A stretch of DNA of 33,895 nt, from positions 1-33,895 of the forward strand of contig QHOV01000092.1 in assembly GCA_003218885.1 (NCBI GenBank), given 5' to 3'. Below the pieces are notes generated by a model, which was given only the letters and a program-made list of their open reading frames with translations, was not told where the DNA came from and searched no databases. This DNA is from Verrucomicrobiota bacterium (GTDB lineage Bacteria > Verrucomicrobiota > Verrucomicrobiia > Chthoniobacterales > UBA10450). Shown piece by piece: positions 1 through 5,669 of this stretch. How positions within the stretch are numbered: position 1 is the stretch's first letter; every line of letters starts with the position of its first letter. Both the position numbers and the translations under genes were made by a program.

Positions 1-36
1 CGCGTAGGCAAAGTTACGCCACCTTTCCGAAGCCCA

Positions 37-1146
37 ATGAAGAGTCTAAGGCCGTTGCTGCTCGCGTTCACATTTGCGATTTCAACCCTGAATGCAACGC
101 CAGCGACCCCAGGTTCGCCGGGGCGCGCGACGAATGTCGAAGTCCCGCCGCCGGCGCCGGGAAAACTTTATCACGGCTTTTACTGGGGCGGTGTTGGAAC
201 CAACAACCACGATCCAACTGAACACGATGTCACGCCGGCGGATGTCGCGCGGTACGAACGAGCGGTCGGCAAACGAACTGCTTGGATCTATTTTTCAGAT
301 AACTGGTTTGAGTCTCGAAGATTTCCAGCCGCGACGTGTAACTGGATCCGCGATCTCAACAAAATTCCGTATATCCGGCTGATGCTCCGTTCCAACGTCG
401 ATCAAAGACATTCGGAGAAAACTTTCTCGCTTCGGAAAATTATCGCTGGCGCCTTTGATGCCGATCTTCGGGCCTGGGCGCGAGAGGCGAAGGATTTTGG
501 TTCGCCAATTTTAATTGAGTGGGGAACAGAGCCGAACGGAGACTGGTTTAGCTGGAACGGCCGGTGGAACGGCGGCCAAAGGGACGGTCCAACGCGTTAC
601 GTTGCCGCTTACCGCCACATTGTCGATCTGATGCGCGTCGAGGGCGCGGATAATCTGCAGTGGGTCTGGCATGTAAACTGGCTGGATCAGCCCGAGCGAA
701 AATGGAACGCATTCGAGAATTACTTTCCCGGCGCAAACTATTGCGATTGGGTCGGCCTCAGCGCATACGGCCCAACGACGCCTATGACTCGCGATGGCAC
801 GGAAAGTTTCGCGTTCAAAATGCGTAACGCCTATTCACGCCTTGTGAAAATTGCGCCCGGCAAACCGGTCGTTATCGCCGAGTTCGGTTGCGATCTACAC
901 AACCGGCGTGTCAACGCGGCAAACTGGGCAAAAGCCGCCCTCGAGAATCTATTCTCAAATCGATGGCCCGGTATCGTTGGCTTTTGCTGGTGGAACGAAG
1001 GCTGGCAAAACGACGACCACAAAGAACACGACACCGACATGATCATTCTGCACGATCCCGGGCTTACCAGCGTCTTTCGAGACCAGTTTGCGAAGTACCC
1101 GGACAAGGTTCAGGAAACCCCAGTTGAAATGACGAATGACAAATGA
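37..1146 (+). CDS. secreted GH26-like glycoside hydrolase (beta-mannanase type)
   Basis: The 369-residue product starts with a Sec signal peptide (basic MKSLRP, hydrophobic to about residue 18, likely cleavage after LNA near 20). The rest looks like a single TIM-barrel catalytic domain of clan GH-A. EWGTEPNGDW at 161-170 matches the family GH26 acid/base region, making E165 the likely proton donor, and VVIAEFG at 278-284 places the likely nucleophile at E282. The many tryptophans between (WNGRWNGG, WVWHVNWL, CWWNEGW) fit a sugar-binding cleft. GH26 enzymes cleave beta-mannans and some beta-glucans; the substrate here cannot be read from sequence. It has no carbohydrate-binding or dockerin module. 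It converges with the csbD-like gene, so it is probably transcribed alone or from upstream of the window. Confidence 0.8.
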   Translation: MKSLRPLLLAFTFAISTLNATPATPGSPGRATNVEVPPPAPGKLYHGFYWGGVGTNNHDPTEHDVTPADVARYERAVGKRTAWIYFSDNWFESRRFPAATCNWIRDLNKIPYIRLMLRSNVDQRHSEKTFSLRKIIAGAFDADLRAWAREAKDFGSPILIEWGTEPNGDWFSWNGRWNGGQRDGPTRYVAAYRHIVDLMRVEGADNLQWVWHVNWLDQPERKWNAFENYFPGANYCDWVGLSAYGPTTPMTRDGTESFAFKMRNAYSRLVKIAPGKPVVIAEFGCDLHNRRVNAANWAKAALENLFSNRWPGIVGFCWWNEGWQNDDHKEHDTDMIILHDPGLTSVFRDQFAKYPDKVQETPVEMTNDK

Positions 1147-1180
1147 AGTCCGGCCGCCCACTTGAGCGCTGCGTGTTTGC

Positions 1181-1366
1181 CTAGAGGCTGCCGATTTCTC
1201 TTCGCAGTTCTTCCTTCGTTTTGCCTAGTTTTTGTTCGAGTCGTCCTAGCAGTTCATCCTCTTTCCCTTCGGCAAATGCGAGGTCGTCATCGGTCAACTG
1301 AGCGTATTTCTGTTTCATCTTGCCTCTTACTTCGTTCCAACTGCCTTTGAATCCCAGTTTCGTCAT
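1181..1366 (-). CDS. CsbD family stress protein
   Basis: A 61-residue hydrophilic protein beginning [20 protein letters not shown], which carries the CsbD hallmark of an early GxWNxxxGK(x)K motif followed by an acidic, lysine-rich helical tail. CsbD proteins are small, abundant general-stress proteins (sigmaB regulon in Bacillus, YjbJ in E. coli) with no known biochemical activity. An upstream in-frame ATG at 1429 would add 21 residues that do not resemble the family, so the start at 1366 is preferred, although no good Shine-Dalgarno sequence precedes either. It lies downstream of a DUF1328 gene on the same strand, in a neighbourhood of small stress/envelope proteins and an ECF sigma factor. 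Confidence 0.8.
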   Translation of the reverse strand: MTKLGFKGSWNEVRGKMKQKYAQLTDDDLAFAEGKEDELLGRLEQKLGKTKEELRREIGSL

Positions 1367-1447
1367 AGCAATAAATATATCGCCTGCGGAACGAAGATTA
1401 GTTGCCTTACACGTTGAAAAGAAGTGCAAGCGCGCGCCGGAACCTTC

Positions 1448-1552
1448 TCAAGCGCAGCTCCGGATTAGAACAACGATGCACAATGCAAGCAAGATTGCCA
1501 AAAGCCAAAGCAAATTGCGGGCAATCGGAACCGAACGCTTAAATTTTCGCAT
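1448..1552 (-). CDS. possible 34-residue single-pass membrane peptide
   Basis: An ATG at 1552 opens a 34-codon frame ending in TGA. The peptide has a basic N terminus (MRKFKRSVPIARN), one uninterrupted hydrophobic segment of about 19 residues and a short RSCA tail, the layout of a small inner-membrane protein. It sits between the DUF1328 and CsbD genes, all on the minus strand. No Shine-Dalgarno sequence is evident and I recognise no family, so this could be chance. Comparative conservation of the frame would decide. Confidence 0.35.
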   Translation of the reverse strand: MRKFKRSVPIARNLLWLLAILLALCIVVLIRSCA

Positions 1553-1693
1553 GGAAACTTTGTTTCAGCGAAATGTGCATTAGGACATTTCGAGTCGTTA
1601 TGCCGCGACGGCGGAAGCGGGCAGTTCTGTGATCCATCTTCCCACCTGCGTGCGCGCCTAAGCACGACGCATCCAAATTGTGGATTACGAGTC

Positions 1694-1867
1694 TTACGGG
1701 ATCCTTCTGCCTGCCGAGATGCCGAGAATAAAAAAGACCAGGCAGACGACCAGGAACAGGAAGAACAGGAATTTGGCGATTCCCGCAGCCGTAGCAGCAA
1801 TACCGGTGAATCCAAAAAGCGCCGCCACCAGCGCGATGATCAAAAAGATTAAGGCCCAACGTAGCAT
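1694..1867 (-). CDS. DUF1328 family small membrane protein
   Basis: A 57-residue protein starting [20 protein letters not shown], with two hydrophobic helices separated by a short Gly/Ala-rich turn, matching the DUF1328 (YtjA-like) family in length and in its MLRWAxxFLIIAxVAAxxGF opening. The start is secured by a near-perfect ribosome binding site, AGGAGGTG, about five bases before the ATG. Function is unknown; members are small integral membrane proteins often found with CsbD, DUF3309 and other stress-associated genes, as here. It is divergent from the DUF3309 gene at 2011, so the region 1868-2010 should contain promoters for both directions. Confidence 0.85.
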   Translation of the reverse strand: MLRWALIFLIIALVAALFGFTGIAATAAGIAKFLFFLFLVVCLVFFILGISAGRRIP

Positions 1868-2010
1868 CTTTTCACCTCCTCAAAAAAGAATCGGATCACT
1901 CGACTGCTGCGCGTGTTCTTAAGCCTAACAAATCCGAAGACATTGTGAAATACGTTCTTTCTCTTAGGAGAAACAGACGAAGGAGATTGATGGCAAGCTA
2001 AGGAGATCTT

Positions 2011-2163
2011 ATGAGCACAATTCTATTAATTATTCTTATTCTTCTGCTAATTGGAGCGTTTCCTGCCTGGCCGTACAGCCGCGGCTGGGGCTACTATCCA
2101 AGCGGGGGACTCGGTTTGATTCTTTTGATCGTGATAATCCTGGCGCTCTTGGGCGCGATCTGA
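2011..2163 (+). CDS. DUF3309 family small membrane protein, copy 1
   Basis: A 50-residue protein: hydrophobic N-terminal helix, then the conserved central block PAWPYSRGWGYYPSGGLGLI, then a second hydrophobic helix. This W-P-Y-S...GWGYYPSGG...GL signature defines the DUF3309 family (function unknown, probably membrane-embedded hairpin). AAGGAG lies about six bases before the ATG, giving a clear start. A second copy with the same block lies at 2632, separated by a lipoprotein gene, so this is a local duplication or a paired system. Confidence 0.85.
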   Translation: MSTILLIILILLLIGAFPAWPYSRGWGYYPSGGLGLILLIVIILALLGAI

Positions 2164-2300
2164 ACGGGATGGGCTGGACGTCGCGAGCGCATCCGGCGCT
2201 TCGCAAGAGGAGGCGGTAGTTCAAACTGCTCGCCTCATCTGTGTACTCCAATTTCAATGATTAAGGCGGCGCTGGCGGCGCTGCGATACGATTCATTTGT

Positions 2301-2525
2301 ATGAAAAAATATATCTACATACTCGCCAGCCTGGCACTACTGGCGGCTTGTGAGCAAAAGGAAACAACGGTTACAAATCCCCCTGCAGAGAAGAAAGAGA
2401 GTAATACCACCGTGGTAAATCCACCTGAACAGAAAAAAGAAAGCAACACTACGGTAGTAAATCCAGCCAGTGAGACCAAGAAGGAGAAAACCGAAGTAAA
2501 CATCAATACTTCACCTTCTCCTTAG
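2301..2525 (+). CDS. small repeat-containing lipoprotein
   Basis: The 74-residue product begins with a lipoprotein signal peptide; LLAAC at 13-17 is a good lipobox, with lipidated Cys17. The mature part is strongly hydrophilic and contains three imperfect repeats of the pattern TTVxNPPxxKKESN (two nearly identical, the last ending ETKKEKTEV), followed by a Ser/Pro tail. No globular domain is evident; it may act as a flexible envelope-anchored spacer. It lies between the two DUF3309 genes on the same strand. The internal repeats are present at DNA level too (GTAAATCCACCTGAAC-like units), so the copy number may vary between strains. The function is not recognised. Confidence 0.65.
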   Translation: MKKYIYILASLALLAACEQKETTVTNPPAEKKESNTTVVNPPEQKKESNTTVVNPASETKKEKTEVNINTSPSP

Positions 2526-2631
2526 TCATTATTGCGCCCGGCCAGGCGAACCTTTAAATCCGTTACATCCCATGCGGGAGATTGCGCGCAGCAGGTGCTT
2601 GAGATGCGATTTAGAGAGAAAGAATTAACCT

Positions 2632-2778
2632 ATGCGCTTCATCTTGCTTTTGATCCTGCTACTGTTGCTAATCGCCGCGTTGCCTTCGTGGCCGTATAGC
2701 GCCGGCTGGGGATATTATCCCAGCGGCGGTTTGGGTCTTATTCTCTTGATCGTGTTGCTGATCATTTTGCTGCGCTAA
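2632..2778 (+). CDS. DUF3309 family small membrane protein, copy 2
   Basis: A 48-residue protein with the same design as the one at 2011: a leucine-rich first helix, the conserved block PSWPYSAGWGYYPSGGLGLI and a second hydrophobic helix ending ILLR. It differs from copy 1 mainly in the helices. The ribosome binding site is weak (AGAGAGAAAGAATTAACCT). Two copies flanking a lipoprotein gene suggest a small envelope-associated unit; function is unknown. Confidence 0.8.
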   Translation: MRFILLLILLLLLIAALPSWPYSAGWGYYPSGGLGLILLIVLLIILLR

Positions 2779-2812
2779 GGCCGGCGGCGATTGGCGATCG
2801 GTCCTTTTACTA

Positions 2813-2943
2813 ACACCTCGCTTCAGCGAGGTGTATCGAGCGAAGTTCTGCTTCAACCGCTTCAGCGGTTTTGTTTGCGACCGTCAAAACCGCTGAAACG
2901 GTTATGAGTACGTCTTATGCAGCTTCCACGCCGCTAAAGCAGG
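2813..2943. repeat. cluster of short palindromes sharing a CGCTTCAGCG-like core
   Basis: Three hairpins occur in succession: ACACCTCG/CGAGGTGT around CTTCAG (2813-2834), AACCGCTTCAGCGGTT (2855-2870) and AACCGCTGAAACGGTT (2888-2903), and a decayed half-site with GCCGCTAAAGC follows near 2928-2938. The cores are variants of one motif (CGCTTCAGCG / CGCTGAAACG). The cluster lies between the second DUF3309 gene and the 3' end of the sigma factor gene, so it could serve as a bidirectional terminator, but there are no T tracts. It looks like a small dispersed palindromic repeat. Confidence 0.6.
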
Positions 2944-2977
2944 GGGTTAATGACACGGGCAAATTAACTCGCCCAGA

Positions 2978-3577
2978 TCAGACTTTGTGCCTCAGCGGTC
3001 TTAATGCGTGAGTTAGTTTTTGCAGGCCAAGCTCGAGTCGCGTTTTTACTGTCCCAAGCGGAGCATGTGTGGCCTCGGCAATTTCCCTGTGGCTCAGTCC
3101 CTTGAAGAAAGCCAACTCGACCGCCTCGCGTTGAAACTGAGGCAACGCCCGGATGTTTTTCTTCAAGAAATGGCGGAGATCATTCAAAACTAATGCTTCG
3201 GCCGCGTCGCGACGCGGGCTTTGCGAGTCTTGCATCACTCGCTTCTCATAACGCTCTCGCGCGCGGGAATAAGCCTGGCGCCGGCGCAGTCGGTCGATCG
3301 CGCGACGGCGCGCGATGGTGACCATCCATCCGAGCGGCTTGCCCGCTTTGGATGAATAACGACCTGCCTCCTCCCAAACCTGGAGAAAAATTTCCTGCAA
3401 AACATCGTCCGCTTCGGCCTCTTGATGAACAACGCCATCAATCGTAGCTCGCAGTCTCTTGCTATGCCGTCCATATAACTCGGTAAGTGCTTCGTGACGC
3501 CTGCGCGAAATATCTTTCATTAGCACCTCGTCCGGCACTGATGCTACTCCCGGCTGATCAAGCGTGGAGTCGATCAT
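2978..3577 (-). CDS. ECF-type RNA polymerase sigma factor
   Basis: A 199-residue protein with the two-domain plan of extracytoplasmic function sigma factors. Sigma2 spans roughly 25-100 (DEVLMKDISRRRHEALTELY, then ADDVLQEIFLQVWEEA and GWMVTIARRRAIDRLRRR, the -10 recognition and core-binding helices) and sigma4 roughly 130-195 (LPQFQREAVELAFFKGLSHREIAE followed by the helix-turn-helix THAPLGTVKTRLELGLQKL). No anti-sigma factor gene with the usual membrane zinc-binding domain follows; instead the gene begins only five bases after a zinc-ribbon gene, so the two are probably co-transcribed. The DEVLM segment before ISRRR is family-typical, which favours this start over an internal ATG at residue 20 that has a better ribosome binding site. 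Confidence 0.88.
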   Translation of the reverse strand: MIDSTLDQPGVASVPDEVLMKDISRRRHEALTELYGRHSKRLRATIDGVVHQEAEADDVLQEIFLQVWEEAGRYSSKAGKPLGWMVTIARRRAIDRLRRRQAYSRARERYEKRVMQDSQSPRRDAAEALVLNDLRHFLKKNIRALPQFQREAVELAFFKGLSHREIAEATHAPLGTVKTRLELGLQKLTHALRPLRHKV

Positions 3578-3582
3578 AAACG

Positions 3583-3906
3583 CTAACCGTGTGCCCGCAG
3601 CGCTGAAACAAACGCGCGGCGCTCGTGTTTTTCACCGGCGGGACGCCACCAGTCCGATTCAGCTACGTGAGAGACCAGCGGTGTTGTTGGGTAGATCCAC
3701 AGATGCGGTCTTGAATTGCAGCCTTCAGTTGGACAGTGCAATTCATATTTGCGATTGCCCGCGCGGCGGATTTCCACCTGGCGGCCGTTAAATTTTCTTT
3801 TGCAGATGATGCAGAGACGCTCGTCGTCGAGCGCGCGCCAAGTTCTAAATCGATCTTCCGCACGCAGGACCGCGAGCCGATCGTCGAGTTTAAGATGGGC
3901 GACCAT
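3583..3906 (-). CDS. small zinc-ribbon protein, paralogue of the one at 4088
   Basis: A 107-residue soluble protein with four cysteines in a zinc-ribbon arrangement: LDDERLCIICKRKFNG (CxxC) and LHCPTEGCNSRPHLWIYP (CxxxxC). The flanking pattern, W-R-x-L-D-D-E-R-x-C before and C-P-T-x-x-C-N-S after, recurs in the neighbouring gene at 4088, so these are paralogues. No catalytic domain accompanies the ribbon. Its stop codon lies five bases before the ECF sigma start, implying an operon; a role in controlling sigma activity is possible but is inference only. I do not recognise a named family. Confidence 0.6.
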   Translation of the reverse strand: MVAHLKLDDRLAVLRAEDRFRTWRALDDERLCIICKRKFNGRQVEIRRAGNRKYELHCPTEGCNSRPHLWIYPTTPLVSHVAESDWWRPAGEKHERRAFVSALRAHG

Positions 3907-4038
3907 AATGCAACAACCAGCAGTCTGCTCGTTGCACCGAAACAGACAATCGGGCCGCTGGATGATTGTGTGATCGGGTAAAATCCTACCAAATCACATC
4001 TGGCAACTAGCGAACACTGCTATGGCCGAAAGCAGAGT

Positions 4039-4068
4039 CTGCGGGCCCGCCCAGGGTCAGGCCCGCAG
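4039..4068 (-). terminator. hairpin downstream of the second zinc-ribbon gene
   Basis: CTGCGGGC (4039-4046) pairs perfectly with GCCCGCAG (4061-4068) across a 14-base loop. It lies about 20 bases beyond the stop codon of the minus-strand gene at 4088 and before the next minus-strand start at 3906. There is no clear T run, so it may be an attenuating or stabilising hairpin, not a full terminator. Confidence 0.35.
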
Positions 4069-4087
4069 GAGTTGGAGGGGAGAGGCT

Positions 4088-4675
4088 TCAAGAAGGTCGC
4101 TTGAAATGAAATGTGAACTTGCGCAATTGCGATGCGATGCCGCTGTGTCGACTATCAGCGCGCTCACGCCCTCCATTGCTGCGACTAGCCGCCGCCCGTA
4201 CCGCAGCTTTGCGTTCTTCGGCGATCATCTTCTCCACCTTGGCGAGGATTTCATCGGTGGGTAGCACCCAATCCATCGGGATTGAGTTACAACGCACCGT
4301 TGGACAACTGAGCCGTAGCGGTCCGTTGCCGCGTGTTCCGCCCGCTACCTGGATTTGCTGGCCAGTAATGATTTTGCCGCAAACCAGACAGTAACGTTTT
4401 TCGTCGAGTGAACGCCACTGCCGAAATTGATCGAGCCGGCGTAGCGCATCCAGTGTATCCGCGTCAGACAATGCAATTGGCGGAGACAAGACCACGGTTA
4501 AACATATATGTTCCCTGCAAGTGATCGCACAATCGGGCGCGCGGTGGATTCTCCTATAGGTGAAAATCTTATCGAGCCTGAAAGCTGTAGCCGGACCCGC
4601 CGATCCCGGCTGTTTGGATGAGCCAGCATGACGTATCTGTTTAGCGTTGTTTTTAGTCGCCTCGCTGCCTGCCAC
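4088..4675 (-). CDS. zinc-ribbon protein, paralogue of the one at 3583
   Basis: The conserved part runs from about residue 72 to 150: ALRRLDQFRQWRSLDEKRYC, then LVCGKIITGQQIQV, then LRLSCPTVRCNSIPMDWVLP, giving CxxC and CxxxxC ligand pairs spaced as in the adjacent 3583 gene. After the ribbon comes a charged helical tail (ILAKVEKMIAEERKAAVRAA). The first about 60 residues from the ATG at 4675 are low-complexity and unlike the paralogue; a GTG at 4495 would give a 135-residue protein of more credible composition, so the start is uncertain. The gene points toward the first zinc-ribbon gene and the ECF sigma gene. The function is unknown. Confidence 0.5.
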   Translation of the reverse strand: MAGSEATKNNAKQIRHAGSSKQPGSAGPATAFRLDKIFTYRRIHRAPDCAITCREHICLTVVLSPPIALSDADTLDALRRLDQFRQWRSLDEKRYCLVCGKIITGQQIQVAGGTRGNGPLRLSCPTVRCNSIPMDWVLPTDEILAKVEKMIAEERKAAVRAAASRSNGGRERADSRHSGIASQLRKFTFHFKRPS

Positions 4676-4826
4676 GCCGAAGCTATGCGAAGGCGGGTGT
4701 CGAGGCGCTCAGTGCGTTGCCACCCGCACGACGACACAGCGCCGTGGCTACGACCTCGCACATGTGCTGTCTACGGCTGCAAAAAACCACATCCAATTCC
4801 ACCGAGGCATGCGTTTCTAAACGAAA

Positions 4827-5147
4827 ATGAAGAAAAATAATGGTCAGATTTCGCGTGGGCGGCATGTCGCGGACTATGCATCGGCGGCGGTGGAACAAAT
4901 GGAATTTTATTGCGCGTCTCATCCCGGCAGTCCGTCGGCCGTGCGCCGTCCTCAGTTATTTTTTCGCAGCGAGCTTTGGATCGCGTTGCTTGGGCCAAGC
5001 ATGGAAGAAGGGATCGTTGGGATCGGGCCCACTGTCGCGGCAGCCCTTCGCGCGTTCGACACGCAATATTTGGCCTGCCTCCGTCCGCCGCGCGAGGCGA
5101 TCAAGTCTCGTCGGTCATTTCGCAGCGCATCGATGTCGGCTGCCTGA
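4827..5147 (+). CDS. uncharacterised protein, 106 residues
   Basis: The frame from ATG 4827 reads as plausible protein: VADYASAAVEQMEFYCASHP, RRPQLFFRSELWIALLGPSM and VGIGPTVAAALRAFDTQYLA, with an alternation of hydrophobic and helical segments and few rare codons, whereas competing frames over the same DNA are rich in Arg/Ser and look random. It has no signal peptide, transmembrane helix or metal motif. Other frames of similar length are open here, so the call rests on composition. The upstream ribosome binding site is weak. I do not recognise the family with certainty. Confidence 0.45.
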   Translation: MKKNNGQISRGRHVADYASAAVEQMEFYCASHPGSPSAVRRPQLFFRSELWIALLGPSMEEGIVGIGPTVAAALRAFDTQYLACLRPPREAIKSRRSFRSASMSAA

Positions 5148-5669
5148 TTGCTGAAAAATTACCTCAACCAATCTTCATCTTCGTCCGTAGCCAAGGCAGC
5201 TGGCTCAACTTGAAGAACGCGACCGCGAGCTGCCGAACGATTTGTCACAACCGCTCCCGTACTGTGATGCGAACTACCTGAACAGGAAAGGACTCACGAG
5301 GGGGGGATCGTCGATGGGAGCGGCACGACTGAGGCAAACGAACTCACGAATGTCGAAGACCAGACGCAGACTGAGCAAACGCTCGGGAACATCGCGGCCG
5401 GAAACGATGAATGACGATGAATCTACCCAAGCTGAAGAAATTGACAGGCTCCTACTTTCGTCGCTGAGGTTCTGGGAGGTTGAGCGTGATTTAATTGAAG
5501 AACGCCTGGCCGCAAGAGGCCGGTGACCGTTCCTTTGTGAGGAAGCGACATCCGAGAGCAGTTAGCTTCCACATTTCGCGCTGAAGACTTCGATTTCGCT
5601 CAGACGCACGCGCTGTTCTGAATCGCAGCTTGTGTGATGCATAGCCTCAAGCTAACGTAAAAACGGCCC
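5148..5669. other. poorly coding interval with possible gene remnant
   Basis: No confident gene is visible here. Between 5268 and 5412 one frame without a start codon reads as a very acidic peptide (ELPEQERTHEGG followed by VDGSGTTEANELTNVEDQTQ) and ends with TGA overlapping the ATG at 5407. Just upstream, in a different frame, AQLEERDRELPND reads similarly. This might be a frameshifted remnant of an acidic protein gene. A run of seven G at 5300-5306 lies exactly in this zone and could be a slippage point. Confidence 0.3.
5407..5526 (+). CDS. possible 39-residue acidic helical peptide
   Basis: From ATG 5407 the frame gives MNDDESTQAEEIDRLLLSSL and continues to ERLAARGR, a short amphipathic acidic helix predicted by its i, i+3/4 leucine pattern. 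The frame is open upstream to 5242, but the upstream residues look random. No strong ribosome binding site precedes it. It may be a genuine small protein or the tail of a decayed gene. Confidence 0.25.
   Translation: MNDDESTQAEEIDRLLLSSLRFWEVERDLIEERLAARGR

Noticed and set aside
4022-4394. Plus-strand frames over the second zinc-ribbon gene
   Set aside because: They are antisense to the conserved CxxC-containing frame and have Arg/Ser-rich random composition.
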